Below are positions 52,719-61,644 of a DNA stretch of 64,000 bases, in pieces; positions within the stretch are counted from its first letter, which is position 1, and each line of letters starts with the position of its first letter. The position numbers and the translations under genes are program-made. The stretch is taken from assembly GCA_004554455.1 (NCBI GenBank), contig SFMG01000005.1, forward strand, positions 38,128 to 102,127. The letters run 5' to 3'. This DNA is from Bacteroidales bacterium. GTDB lineage: Bacteria; Bacteroidota; Bacteroidia; Bacteroidales; UBA932. The notes beneath the pieces are model-generated. The model ran no database searches. It was not told the origin of the DNA and worked only from the letters and a program-made list of their open reading frames with translations.

Positions 52719-54587
52719 ATGGAAAACAAAGGTAAAATCGGAGTAAGCACCGAGAACATATTCCCGGTCATCAAAAAGTTCCTCTATTCGGACCACGAAA
52801 TCTTCCTGCGCGAGCTGGTCGCCAATGCAGTCGATGCCGACCAGAAGATGAAGGCCCTTGCCGCAAGCGGCGAGTTCAAGGGCGAGCTCGGGGAGCTGAA
52901 GGTAAATGTGGAGCTCGACGAGGCCGCGTCCACGCTGAAGATCAGCGATAACGGCATAGGTATGACTGAAGAGGAGGTTGACAGATATATCAACCAGATA
53001 GCCTTCTCTTCCGCAGGCGAGTTCCTCGAGAAGTACAAGGATAACATAGGCGCCATAATCGGACACTTCGGACTGGGCTTCTACTCTGCCTTTATGGTTG
53101 CATCGAGGGTAACCATCGACACCCTGTCCTGGAAGGAGGGCGCCAAGGCCGTGCGCTGGAGCTGCGACGGCAACCCTGAGTTCGAAATGGGCGAATCCGA
53201 CAGGAGCGAGAGAGGTACCACCATCACCCTCGAGTTCGCGGAGGACGAGAAGGAGTTCGCTACCAAGGGCCGCATTCAGCTGCTTCTGGACAAATATTGC
53301 AAGTTTATGCCTGTGCCTGTCGTCTTCGGCAAGAAGCAGGAGTGGAAGGACGGAAAATATGTCGATACCGAAGAGGACAACGTAATCAACACCATCGACC
53401 CTATATGGACCAAGGCCCCTGCAGACCTCAAGGACGAGGATTATGACAATTTCTACAAGGCCCTCTATCCGGCGGCCGAGGAACCTCTCTTCCACATTCA
53501 TCTGAACGTCGATTACCCGTTCAACCTCACCGGTGTCCTGTATTTCCCTAAGATCAAGAATAATCTCGACATCCAGAAGAACAAGATCCAGCTCTTCTGC
53601 AACCAGATGTTCGTGACCGATTCGGTGGAGAACATCGTCCCTGACTTCCTGACCCTGCTCCACGGTGTCATAGACTCTCCGGACATCCCTCTGAACGTCA
53701 GCAGGAGCTATCTCCAGAGCGACGCCAACGTGAAGAAGATTTCCACCTACATTACCAAGAAGGTGGCCGACAGGCTCGAAGAGATTTTCAGGAATGAGCG
53801 CGAGGAGCTCGAAAAGAAATGGGACAACCTCAAGCTCTTCTTGGAGTACGGTATGCTCAGCGACGAGAAGTTCTGCGACAGGGCGATGAAGTTCTGCCTG
53901 CTCAAGAATACCGACGGCAAGTACTTCAGCATCGAGGACTACGGCAAGGCCATAGAGACAGAGCAGAAGGACAAGGACGGTAAGCTGGTCTATCTCTATG
54001 CTACTGATACCGAGTCTCAGTACAGCTTCATCGAGGCCGCAAAGAACAAGGGCTACGACGTGCTCCTTCTGGACTGCCAGCTCGATGCCCACTTTGTGAA
54101 CCTGCTCGAGACCAAGCTGGAGAACAGCCGCTTCGCCCGTGTCGATTCAGACACCATAGACAGGCTCATAGCCAAGGAGGAGGCCGTGAAACCGGAGCTC
54201 TCCGAGGATGCCAAAAAGGCCCTGGACGAGGCTGTGAAGTCGGTAATGCCGGAAGGTAACGACTATTATGTCGAGGCTGAGAATCTCGGAGAAAGCAATG
54301 ATGCGGTGCTCATTACCCAGAACGAGTTCATGAGGCGTTACCGTGAGATGAGCTCGATGGGCGGCGGCCTGAATTTCTACGGCCAGATGCCTGAGTCCTA
54401 CAATGTAGTGGTGAATATGGAGCACCCTCTGGTTAAGCAGCTTGTCGAGGGCAATTACGAGGACAAGGAACTGCTCCGCCAGCTCGCTGACCTCGCACTG
54501 CTCTCCAACGGTCTGCTCAAGGGCAAGGCTCTCGCAGACTTCATCTCCCGCAGCGCAAAGGTTGTCAAGGACGCTTATCTGAAGTGA
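52719..54587 (+). CDS. htpG: Molecular chaperone HtpG (Hsp90)
   Basis: 622 residues, near the low end for HtpG. GHKL motifs: FLRELVANAVDADQK (N box), LKISDNGIGMTEEEV, and IGHFGLGFYSAFMV (the lid region, usually IGQFGVGFYS), then GTTITLEF. The middle domain contains the catalytic-loop region NVSRSYLQSD. It helps fold or remodel client proteins under heat or other stress. Convergent with the YqiA-like gene, with 23 bases overlapping. Confidence 0.95.
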   Translation: MENKGKIGVSTENIFPVIKKFLYSDHEIFLRELVANAVDADQKMKALAASGEFKGELGELKVNVELDEAASTLKISDNGIGMTEEEVDRYINQIAFSSAGEFLEKYKDNIGAIIGHFGLGFYSAFMVASRVTIDTLSWKEGAKAVRWSCDGNPEFEMGESDRSERGTTITLEFAEDEKEFATKGRIQLLLDKYCKFMPVPVVFGKKQEWKDGKYVDTEEDNVINTIDPIWTKAPADLKDEDYDNFYKALYPAAEEPLFHIHLNVDYPFNLTGVLYFPKIKNNLDIQKNKIQLFCNQMFVTDSVENIVPDFLTLLHGVIDSPDIPLNVSRSYLQSDANVKKISTYITKKVADRLEEIFRNEREELEKKWDNLKLFLEYGMLSDEKFCDRAMKFCLLKNTDGKYFSIEDYGKAIETEQKDKDGKLVYLYATDTESQYSFIEAAKNKGYDVLLLDCQLDAHFVNLLETKLENSRFARVDSDTIDRLIAKEEAVKPELSEDAKKALDEAVKSVMPEGNDYYVEAENLGESNDAVLITQNEFMRRYREMSSMGGGLNFYGQMPESYNVVVNMEHPLVKQLVEGNYEDKELLRQLADLALLSNGLLKGKALADFISRSAKVVKDAYLK

Positions 54588-55215
54588 TATATGGCTCTGT
54601 CAGGCGGCGGATTTCATCCAGGAGTCCGCTGCCTGTCACCCTCTCCTTCTCCCAGAAATGGGAATTGTCATCTATATGGCAGCACTTCTTTCCGAAGAAG
54701 CGCTGCCATCTTCGTATATTCACGACTCCCCAGCGGCGGTAGCCGTCTTTGCTGCCGAACCAGGCCTGCGACATGTTGTCACCCTCTTTCAGGGCAGCGC
54801 GCACACGGCGTCTGAGGGCGACGAAATGATATGCCGGACGGAAGTGGAAGTCCAGGGCCTGCCGCTTGCCCGGACGTGGCCTGAATATGCGTGAAAGCAG
54901 CGCCGGCACACCCGGGATGAGGGAGAACCAGCATAGATTGGCAATCCATACCGGTGCGCCGAAGGCAGGGGAGAGGTAGATGTGGGCTATGCCCTTGCCC
55001 ACGAGTATGCCGTAGTTGGCCCCCATTGATTCGCTGATTATCAGGCAGGGCTTCAGCTCTTCGACCCAGGCTTCTATCTCCCTGACCGCTGTCTCCGGGT
55101 CGAAACTGTAGTTCCGAATGACCGTGGGACATTCCGGAAGCAATTCGTTCAGGGCTCTCGGGGTGCGGCTGTCCTCACCTCCTCCCATTCCGTGTATATA
55201 GAGTATGCAGCTCAA
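54565..55215 (-). CDS. YqiA-like alpha/beta hydrolase
   Basis: 216 residues. The first strand and oxyanion region YIHGMGGGEDSRT (about 6-18) and the nucleophile elbow IISESMGANYG (Ser about 61) match the small YqiA/UPF0227 esterases. The His of the triad is probably in DDNSHFW near residue 190. Substrate unknown. Its 3' end overlaps htpG on the other strand. It ends at 54565 and is preceded by the GHL10 gene after five bases, so both form an operon. Confidence 0.75.
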   Translation of the reverse strand: MSCILYIHGMGGGEDSRTPRALNELLPECPTVIRNYSFDPETAVREIEAWVEELKPCLIISESMGANYGILVGKGIAHIYLSPAFGAPVWIANLCWFSLIPGVPALLSRIFRPRPGKRQALDFHFRPAYHFVALRRRVRAALKEGDNMSQAWFGSKDGYRRWGVVNIRRWQRFFGKKCCHIDDNSHFWEKERVTGSGLLDEIRRLTEPYITSDKRP

Positions 55216-55220
55216 GACCG

Positions 55221-56687
55221 TCAGTATTGTATCACTACGGAAATCTTGCTCTGGGCGTTGTGAGCGTCAAGGGCGGTCACGAAATACTTTCCACTGGCGC
55301 TGAGCTTCCAGCTCTGTTCCTCTGTGGTGCCCAGCAGCGTCGCCCTGACCCTGTTGCCGTTGCTTTTGTACACGGCGTAGTAGCGTGCCCCGTCAACCGC
55401 ATCCCAGTGGAGCTCGCCCCCGGCCACTGCCAGGTTTTCCGGAGCGGCCGGTGCCGGAACGGAGCCGTCTCCGCCTAGGTGAGGCATCAGCGCCTTGGCG
55501 CTGAAGGCGTTGCGTATGTTGATTTGAACGGCCTTTGGATTCTTCTTAAGGGTATTGCTGTTGTAAATCAGATGGCCTATGCAGTTGCTCTTTTGTTCCG
55601 CCAGACTGCATTGCGTTTCGAATTCGCCGGCATCACTCCATTCGGGTTTGTCGCCGGCGAAACCGCTGAGGGTGTGTCCGACGAGGAATGGAACGCTCGA
55701 GATGTTCTGTGAGAACCATTCCAGTCTCGGTGTGTAATAGTCCTTGCTGGCTGTGGTGGACCAGTAGAGCTGAGGTATCACCGCGTCTATCAGCTTGTCC
55801 TGACAGACTTTGGGAATGTCGATGTACTGGCTGTTGTAATTGTTGTTGTAGTTGCCCTGCGGGCCTATGGTGAAGGCCACTTCGGGCTTTGTGGAGAGAA
55901 TGGTCTGCTTCACGAGTTTCACCATCTCGTAGATGTTCCCTCTGCGGAAATCCTCTATGCTGGAATAGCCGCTGCCGTATTTCGAGTATTCGGCCGAGTC
56001 GTCGAGGCCGCTGCTGCCAAGTCCGCTGGACGGGTAGAAGTAGTCGTCCATGTGTATGCCGTCCACATCATATTTGGAGATTATCTCCCTGACTATGTCT
56101 GCGATGCGCTGCCTTACCTCCGGAAGCGCCGGGTTATAGACCCAGATGCCTTCATATTTCTTTACCATACTTTCAGGAATCATCGGGTTCAGGCCCTCGT
56201 CGAAATAGGAGGTCGTGGAGACCCGGTAAGGGTTGATCCAGGCGTGGAACTCCATATCCCTTTTGTGGGCCTCATCGATGAGGAAGCCGAGTATGTCATA
56301 GCCGGGGTCCTTTCCTAAGGTCCCTGTGATGTAACGGCTCCAAGGCTCATAGGAGGACTTGTAGAAGGCATCGGCCATACCCCTGACCTGGAAGAATACT
56401 GCATTGATTCCCAATGACTTGAAGAGGTCGAGATAGTCGGTGTAGAGTTTCTTCTGGCCCGATTCGCTGTAGTCGCCCATAGGCCAGTCTATGCCCCAGA
56501 CCGTCGCCATCCACGCCCCTCTCATCCGGGCTGCGGGCAGCAGGGGCACTTCGTTGACTATGGTGCCGTTGCCCCCGTTATTTCCGTTGTTGCCATTGTT
56601 TCCGTTGTTCGGCTGCTCGATTTTTTCGTCACAGGCCGCTATGATTGCCGCGGCTGCCGCAAGCGTAAGGAGTCTTTTGATTTTCAT
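55221..56687 (-). CDS. GHL10 (family 10-like) glycoside hydrolase lipoprotein
   Basis: 488 residues. Lipoprotein signal ending in AAAAIIAAC (lipid Cys about 19), then an Asn/Gly-rich linker (about 26-42). The GHL10/DUF187 domain begins MRGAWMATVWGIDWPM and contains VFFQVRGMADAFYKS, FHAWINPYRVS, and the acidic active-site stretch VDGIHMDDYFYP. A fibronectin type III-like domain forms the last 85 residues. Members act on peptidoglycan or related glycans. A TAAATTAG box (seven of eight) stands 25 bases upstream. Confidence 0.9.
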   Translation of the reverse strand: MKIKRLLTLAAAAAIIAACDEKIEQPNNGNNGNNGNNGGNGTIVNEVPLLPAARMRGAWMATVWGIDWPMGDYSESGQKKLYTDYLDLFKSLGINAVFFQVRGMADAFYKSSYEPWSRYITGTLGKDPGYDILGFLIDEAHKRDMEFHAWINPYRVSTTSYFDEGLNPMIPESMVKKYEGIWVYNPALPEVRQRIADIVREIISKYDVDGIHMDDYFYPSSGLGSSGLDDSAEYSKYGSGYSSIEDFRRGNIYEMVKLVKQTILSTKPEVAFTIGPQGNYNNNYNSQYIDIPKVCQDKLIDAVIPQLYWSTTASKDYYTPRLEWFSQNISSVPFLVGHTLSGFAGDKPEWSDAGEFETQCSLAEQKSNCIGHLIYNSNTLKKNPKAVQINIRNAFSAKALMPHLGGDGSVPAPAAPENLAVAGGELHWDAVDGARYYAVYKSNGNRVRATLLGTTEEQSWKLSASGKYFVTALDAHNAQSKISVVIQY

Positions 56688-56741
56688 CAGTTCTGTATAA
56701 TGCGTTTCTCCGCTAATTTAGGAATATTCCGTTAATATTTA

Positions 56742-56749
56742 TAATTTTG
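56742..56749 (+). promoter_or_regulatory. -7 box of the C1 peptidase gene
   Basis: TAATTTTG, a full TAnnTTTG match, 28 bases before the start codon at 56778. Confidence 0.55.
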
Positions 56750-56777
56750 CTCTCCAATGCATCAAAAACAACAGAAT

Positions 56778-57959
56778 ATGAAGAGAATAATTTCACTCTC
56801 GATTGCCTTGTTTGCCGGCATCTCTGTACTGGCACAGGCGCAGAAGGCAACTTTCCCCGACTATCAGTTCACCTGTGACAAGGAGAATCCGATAACCCCA
56901 ATCAAGAACCAGTACCGCAGCGGCACCTGCTGGGCTTTCTCCACCTTAGCTTTCGTGGAGTCCGAGGTCATCAGGATCAACGGCATCAAGGACCCTGCCG
57001 CATATCCGGACTTTTCAGAGATGTTCGTAGTGTCCAAGTCCTATCAGGAGCGTGCCGAGAAATACGTGCGTCTCGACGGCCATCTCAATTTCGCAGCGGG
57101 CAGCGAGGCCGATGACGTGCTCCACATCATACGCGACTGGGGGCTTGTGCCTCAGGCCGCTATGCCTGGCCTCTACGAGAAGCCGGTGCACGCCGAGCTC
57201 GACGCCGCCACGAAGGCCTATGTGGAGGCAATCGTGAAGAATCCGGCCAGAACCCTCTCTCCATATTGGAAGAAGGGTGTGAGCGCGATTTGCGACGCCT
57301 TCCTGGGCGAGTGCCCGGAGAGCTTCGAAGTGGACGGCCGCAGCTACACCCCTGCCGAGTACAGGGATGCCCTCAAGTTCAATCCTGACGATTATGTGAC
57401 CATTTCCTCCTTCACCCACCATCCTTTCTATACCAGTTTCCCGCTGGAAATCTGTGACAACTGGAGATGGGACAGCGCCTGGAACCTGCCTCTGGATGAA
57501 TTCATCGAGGTTCTGGACTATGCTCTCGAGCACGGCTTTACCCTGGCCTGGGGCGCGGACGTGAGCGATCCGGGCTTTACCCGCGACGGTCTGGCCATAC
57601 TCGTGGATATGGAGAAGAAGAACAGCGCCGGCTCCGATCAGGAGCACTGGGTGGGCAAGGCCGAGGAGAAGGCCGCAGTGCTGGACAGCGTAGTGGAGAA
57701 GCAGGCCACCCAGGAGAGCCATCAGGAAGGTTTCGACAACAAGACCGTCACCGATGACCACGGAATGCAGATTTACGGCATCGCCCACGATCAGTTCGGC
57801 AAGAAATACTATATGGTGAAGAACTCCTGGGGCGAGACTGGCAAGTACAAGGGAATATGGTACGCCACCGAGGCCTTCGTCAGGAATCAGAGCATCGACC
57901 TCATACTGCACAAGGACGCTCTTCCTAAGCATATAGCCAAGAAGCTTGGAATCAAGTAG
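56778..57959 (+). CDS. Secreted C1-family cysteine peptidase (aminopeptidase C type)
   Basis: 393 residues from ATG 56778, which yields a signal peptide (MKRIISLSIALFAGISVLAQ). The bleomycin hydrolase/PepC triad is complete: Cys51 (RSGTCWAFST), His328 (DDHGMQIYGIA) and Asn349 (VKNSWGE). Family members are normally cytosolic hexamers that trim peptides; this copy is exported, as in Bacteroides relatives. pssA follows nine bases after its stop. Confidence 0.9.
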   Translation: MKRIISLSIALFAGISVLAQAQKATFPDYQFTCDKENPITPIKNQYRSGTCWAFSTLAFVESEVIRINGIKDPAAYPDFSEMFVVSKSYQERAEKYVRLDGHLNFAAGSEADDVLHIIRDWGLVPQAAMPGLYEKPVHAELDAATKAYVEAIVKNPARTLSPYWKKGVSAICDAFLGECPESFEVDGRSYTPAEYRDALKFNPDDYVTISSFTHHPFYTSFPLEICDNWRWDSAWNLPLDEFIEVLDYALEHGFTLAWGADVSDPGFTRDGLAILVDMEKKNSAGSDQEHWVGKAEEKAAVLDSVVEKQATQESHQEGFDNKTVTDDHGMQIYGIAHDQFGKKYYMVKNSWGETGKYKGIWYATEAFVRNQSIDLILHKDALPKHIAKKLGIK

Positions 57960-57968
57960 CTGCTTGTT

Positions 57969-58718
57969 ATGTCCATCAAGAAATACATCCCTGACACAAT
58001 CACAAGCCTGAACCTCCTCTGCGGGGTTCTGGGCATTGTGGCCGTGTTTCAGGGCTACTTCCAGCAGGCCTTCCTGCTGATGCTCCTGGCCGCCGTCTTC
58101 GATTTCTTCGACGGCTTTGCAGCCAGGGCTCTCGATGCCTATTCCGACCTGGGCAAGGAACTCGACTCCCTCTCCGATGTGGTAAGTTTCGGAGTCCTTC
58201 CTTCCCTGATGCTATTCTGCTATATGAGCGCTTCCCACGGCGGTGTGATGGGTGTCGGCCCGTGGTGGGTCAGGCTGCTTTGCCTGCTTCCGCTGTCGAT
58301 AGCCGTTTTCTCCGGACTCAGGCTCGCCAAGTTCAATGTGGACACCCGTCAGAGCAGCAGTTTCCTGGGGCTTCCGACCCCTGCCTGCGCCATCCTCTGC
58401 GGCTCCATGATCTGTTTCGCAAGCGTCTCGCCCTGCCAGTTCGTAGGGGATATATGTTCCTCGTTGTGGTTCATACCTCTGGTTTCAGTGATACTTTCGG
58501 CTCTGCTTGTCTGCGACTTGCCTATGTTCTCCCTGAAATTCCATAAGGGGGACAATCTGCGTTCGGCCGAATATGTCAAGCGCTACATCCTCCTTGCGGC
58601 GCTGCTTGTCACCGTCGTTGTCGCAGCCGTCTGCCGTCTGCACTGGAGCTTCGTTCCGCTGGTGCTGCTCAAGTTCTATGTGCTCGAGAATATAGTTGCT
58701 GCGATAGTACGCAAATAA
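57969..58718 (+). CDS. pssA: CDP-diacylglycerol--serine O-phosphatidyltransferase
   Basis: 249 residues with six to eight membrane helices. The CDP-alcohol phosphotransferase motif DFFDGFAARALDAYSDLGKE continuing to LDSLSDVVSFG (about 38-66) carries all the acidic residues (DGx2ARx8Gx3Dx3D). It makes phosphatidylserine, precursor of phosphatidylethanolamine. The stop abuts the convergent GH25 stop. Confidence 0.92.
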   Translation: MSIKKYIPDTITSLNLLCGVLGIVAVFQGYFQQAFLLMLLAAVFDFFDGFAARALDAYSDLGKELDSLSDVVSFGVLPSLMLFCYMSASHGGVMGVGPWWVRLLCLLPLSIAVFSGLRLAKFNVDTRQSSSFLGLPTPACAILCGSMICFASVSPCQFVGDICSSLWFIPLVSVILSALLVCDLPMFSLKFHKGDNLRSAEYVKRYILLAALLVTVVVAAVCRLHWSFVPLVLLKFYVLENIVAAIVRK

Positions 58719-59498
58719 TCAACGAATTACGCTCAGGTCGGCTTTGCCTTCCACACCGTATATTACCGCTTTGTCGGTGAACTGCCAGTAGGTCCAGTTC
58801 CCGCAGAGCGGTTTTTCGTCCGAGTATCTGGCCACCCACAGGTCGTAGCCCTCCGATATCCTTTCGTCGAATATGTCGTTGAAGAAGCTGTCGGGGGCAT
58901 ATACTATGGGCTTGCGTCCGAATAGACGCTCCGTCTCCTGCAGGCAGAGCAGCACCCTGTCGTTGAATTCCTTCCTGCCCATAGCCGCCGCCTTCTCCTC
59001 TACGTCCAGCACGGGAGCCATATCCCTGAAACTGAGCTGCCCTACGGTCTGCGCGAAGTTCTGCGCCTGCCGCACCGGGTCTTTGCCGGCAAGGAAGTAG
59101 TGATAGGCACCGCGCCTGAATCCGCTGCCTGCCGCCTGCTCCCAACGCTCCGCGAAGCATTCGTCGCGATATTTCTCGCCTTCGCTGGCCTTCATCACGA
59201 CATAGTCGGGCTGCCGGATTCTGACGGCTTTCTTTGGAGAGCGCACTGTCCTTCCCTTCGCATCCGTCATTACTGCAAGCGAGTCCCATATCACCGTCTT
59301 CTGATGGTGGGAGATATCCACGACAAAGGCGAACGAGCCCTCCGGCACCGCAGCCCCTCTTTCGTTGACGCGGTTGCATATCAGTGGCAGGCATACAAGT
59401 GCCAGCAGCACCGCTACTGCTATGCCTGTTGCAGCCGGGCCCACCTTGATGCGCCGTACCTTCTTTCTGCCTTTGCGTCGTCCTTTCCGTTTAGCCAT
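58719..59498 (-). CDS. GH25 lysozyme-like muramidase
   Basis: 259 residues starting MAKRKGRRKGRKKVRR, a strongly basic head of 20 residues followed by one membrane helix (about 22-42). The GH25 barrel begins FVVDISHHQ and has VVMKASEG, AYHYFLAGKD and PVLDVEEKAA, which hold the catalytic Asp/Glu pair, then IVYAPDSFF and YWQFTDKA. It cleaves beta-1,4 bonds of peptidoglycan and is held in the inner membrane. The -7 box TATATTTG is only five bases before the ATG, so there is virtually no leader. Confidence 0.9.
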   Translation of the reverse strand: MAKRKGRRKGRKKVRRIKVGPAATGIAVAVLLALVCLPLICNRVNERGAAVPEGSFAFVVDISHHQKTVIWDSLAVMTDAKGRTVRSPKKAVRIRQPDYVVMKASEGEKYRDECFAERWEQAAGSGFRRGAYHYFLAGKDPVRQAQNFAQTVGQLSFRDMAPVLDVEEKAAAMGRKEFNDRVLLCLQETERLFGRKPIVYAPDSFFNDIFDERISEGYDLWVARYSDEKPLCGNWTYWQFTDKAVIYGVEGKADLSVIR

Positions 59499-59503
59499 AT
59501 ACG

Positions 59504-59511
59504 CAAATATA
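59504..59511 (-). promoter_or_regulatory. -7 box of the GH25 gene
   Basis: TATATTTG on the minus strand, a full TAnnTTTG match, five bases before the ATG. Confidence 0.6.
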
Positions 59512-59525
59512 TACATTATTTTTAC

Positions 59526-59533
59526 TACCTTTG
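59526..59533 (+). promoter_or_regulatory. -7 box of the exonuclease-methyltransferase pair
   Basis: TACCTTTG, a full TAnnTTTG match, eight bases before the ATG at 59542; divergent from the GH25 box. Confidence 0.6.
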
Positions 59534-59541
59534 CGCGTCTT

Positions 59542-60156
59542 ATGTTCAACGAAAGTATTACGCCGGAGGAAATCGGCAAATTGGAAATGGCTGCATTCAA
59601 AGGCAGGATCCACGTCATCACGGAGGTGGGACCCGCTTTCGACAGGGCCATACGCTATTTGCGCCGTGAAAAGGTCATAGGCTTCGACACCGAAACCCGT
59701 CCGACCTTTATGCCACGCCAGCCGCGATACGACGTTTCGCTGCTCCAGCTTTCAGGTTCCGAACATGCATATCTCTTCCGCATCAACAAACTCGGAATGC
59801 ACAAACGCCTCTGCTCCCTGCTCTCCGACCCGAATATAATCAAGGTGGGCGCCGCCGTTCACGACGACATAAGGGGACTGCAGAAGCACTCCCAGTTCAA
59901 TGCCGGCGGTTTCGTGGATCTGCAGAAGGAGGTTGCGCAGTGGGGCATACGTGACAAAAGCGTCAAGAAGATGGCCGGAATCATACTCGGAATACGTATT
60001 TCCAAGTCCCAGCAGCTTTCCAACTGGGAGGCGGAGTGTCTTTCCGATGCCCAGCAGCTCTATGCCGCCACCGATGCCTGGGTGTGCCTGGAGATGTATC
60101 GCAAGCTGCTTGCCAGCGAGAAGAATCCTCTTCCTGTAGAAGAACCAGTCTTATGA
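59542..60156 (+). CDS. 3'-5' exonuclease (RNase D-like DEDD fold)
   Basis: 204 residues from ATG 59542. DEDD-y motifs: Exo I IGFDTETRPTF (about 46-56), Exo II IKVGAAVHDDIRGL and Exo III YAATDAWVCLEMY (Tyr and Asp near residue 180). The length is that of a free exonuclease domain with no HRDC domains. It is typical of the short Bacteroidota members, which degrade RNA or DNA ends. It overlaps the methyltransferase start (ATGA). Confidence 0.88.
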   Translation: MFNESITPEEIGKLEMAAFKGRIHVITEVGPAFDRAIRYLRREKVIGFDTETRPTFMPRQPRYDVSLLQLSGSEHAYLFRINKLGMHKRLCSLLSDPNIIKVGAAVHDDIRGLQKHSQFNAGGFVDLQKEVAQWGIRDKSVKKMAGIILGIRISKSQQLSNWEAECLSDAQQLYAATDAWVCLEMYRKLLASEKNPLPVEEPVL

Positions 60157-61376
60157 TCAAGCTTATACTCAGAAAGGGCAGGGAGGAATCCCTGCGCCGT
60201 TTCCATCCGTGGGTGTTCTCGGGTGCCGTCGCGGAGATACAGGGCAGACCCGCCGAGGGGGATATCGTGGCTGTACACGCCTTTGACGGTACTCTCCTTG
60301 CCTATGGCCATTACCAGATCGGCTCCATTGCCGTACGTGTCCTTTCTTTCGATGACTCTGCACTCCGTCCCGACTTCTTTGAGCAGCGCATTGCCGCCGC
60401 CCTTGCCATGCGCCGTACCGTCGGCCTCGCCGGGGTGCCGGTGGCTGCCGAGTCTGCCGGTTCTGCCGGGGTGACCAACTGTTATCGTCTGGTACACGGG
60501 GAGGGGGACAACCTCCCGGGCCTCATCATAGATTACTACGACGGCGTCTGCGTGATGCAGGCCCATTCGGTTGGCATGTTCCGCTCGAAGAACCGCATCT
60601 GCGAGGCTCTGAAGACCGTATATGGCCCGACTCTGAAGGCCGTATATGACAAGAGTTCCGGCACAGCCCCTTTCAAGGCCGGCCTGGACCTGGTTGACGG
60701 TTATCTTTACCGTGCCGATTCCTTCAATGACGATGAGCAGATAGTTTCTGAGAACGGCCACCGTTTCTATGTGAACTGGACCAGCGGGCAGAAGACGGGC
60801 TTTTTCCTTGACCAGCGCGAGAACCGTGCCCTTGTGGGCCGCTATGCGGCAGGCCGGAATGTCCTGAATCTCTTCTGTTACACCGGTGGCTTCTCCATAT
60901 ACGCCCTTGCCGCCGGCGCTCTCCATGTGGATTCCGTGGACTGTTCCGGCAAGGCAATGTCTATGGTTGACAGGAATGTGGTTCTCAACGGCTTCGATCC
61001 TTCCCGCCATACTTCCTATTGCGAGGATGCCATCGATTTCGTCAAGAAATCCCCTGATGGCAAGTATGACCTCATTGTGGTGGACCCTCCTGCATTCGCC
61101 AAGCACAGGGGAGTGCTACGCAATGCCCTCCGCGCCTATCAGCGCCTGAATGCCGCTGCCATTGCGAAGGTCGCTCCCGGCGGTCTGGTCTTCACCTACA
61201 GTTGCTCGCAGGTCGTCGATAAGGAGGCCTTTGCCCTCGCCGTGTTCAGCGCCGCCGCTTCCGTCGGCCGCCGCGTCCGCATCCTCGACCGCCTGAACCA
61301 GCCAGCCGACCACGCCGTGAACATATACCATCCGGAAGGGGAGTACCTCAAGGGCCTCCTCCTCTATGTCGAGTAG
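60153..61376 (+). CDS. RlmI-like rRNA methyltransferase
   Basis: 407 residues from ATG 60153, which overlaps the upstream stop (ATGA). N-terminal PUA domain (about 1-80: HPWVFSGAVAEIQGRPAEGD), then the RlmI/RlmK Rossmann fold: GFFLDQRENRALVGRYAAGR, VLNLFCYTGGFSIYALAAGA (motif I) and YDLIVVDPPAFAKHRG (motif IV with DPPAFAK), finally FTYSCSQVV. It methylates a cytosine C5 of rRNA in relatives. Target here is inferred only. Confidence 0.9.
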   Translation: MIKLILRKGREESLRRFHPWVFSGAVAEIQGRPAEGDIVAVHAFDGTLLAYGHYQIGSIAVRVLSFDDSALRPDFFEQRIAAALAMRRTVGLAGVPVAAESAGSAGVTNCYRLVHGEGDNLPGLIIDYYDGVCVMQAHSVGMFRSKNRICEALKTVYGPTLKAVYDKSSGTAPFKAGLDLVDGYLYRADSFNDDEQIVSENGHRFYVNWTSGQKTGFFLDQRENRALVGRYAAGRNVLNLFCYTGGFSIYALAAGALHVDSVDCSGKAMSMVDRNVVLNGFDPSRHTSYCEDAIDFVKKSPDGKYDLIVVDPPAFAKHRGVLRNALRAYQRLNAAAIAKVAPGGLVFTYSCSQVVDKEAFALAVFSAAASVGRRVRILDRLNQPADHAVNIYHPEGEYLKGLLLYVE

Positions 61377-61413
61377 CCCGTTTCACGGCACTCTTCTATT
61401 TTCTTAGAATATA

Positions 61414-61444
61414 TTTGCAGTTTCGGGAAAAAACCGTATCTTTG
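61414..61444 (+). promoter_or_regulatory. Consensus promoter of tRNA-Cys
   Basis: TTTG (61414-61417), exactly 19 bases, TATCTTTG (61437-61444): a perfect TTTG-N19-TAnnTTTG. Confidence 0.88.
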
Positions 61445-61460
61445 CAATCCAATCGACGAT

Positions 61461-61531
61461 GGTGCGTTGGCCGAGTGGCTAGGCACAGGTCTGCAAAACC
61501 TGCTACAGTGGTTCGATTCCGCTACGCACCT
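61461..61531 (+). tRNA. tRNA-Cys (GCA)
   Basis: 71-nt cloverleaf: acceptor GGTGCGT (61461-61467) with ACGCACC (61524-61530), anticodon arm CAGGT/ACCTG with loop CTGCAAA and anticodon GCA at 61493-61495, T arm GGTTCGATTCC, and discriminator T61531, the U73 identity element of tRNA-Cys. CCA is not encoded. The tRNA lies at the border between the housekeeping region and an accessory region, a common integration point. Confidence 0.97.
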
Positions 61532-61535
61532 CAAG

Positions 61536-61567
61536 AAATGCCCATGGAGTTACTCCATGGGCATTTT
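61536..61567 (+). terminator. Terminator after tRNA-Cys
   Basis: AAATGCCCATGGAG (61536-61549) pairs over 14 bp with CTCCATGGGCATTT (61553-61566) around TTA, ending in T4. Confidence 0.88.
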
Positions 61568-61644
61568 CTATATAAAATTCCGGCGGAAATACTTCACTAC
61601 TTGTTCAAGTTCGCGGTATCCGGCATCATTGACTTGTAGTCGGA

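Noticed and set aside
52491..54092. A 533-residue minus-strand open frame
   Set aside because: It lies antisense to htpG and covers the intergenic terminator; no domain is recognisable.
61461..61567. Proof of an attachment site in the tRNA-Cys 3' end
   Set aside because: No second copy of the tRNA end is seen within the window, so the site is only suspected.
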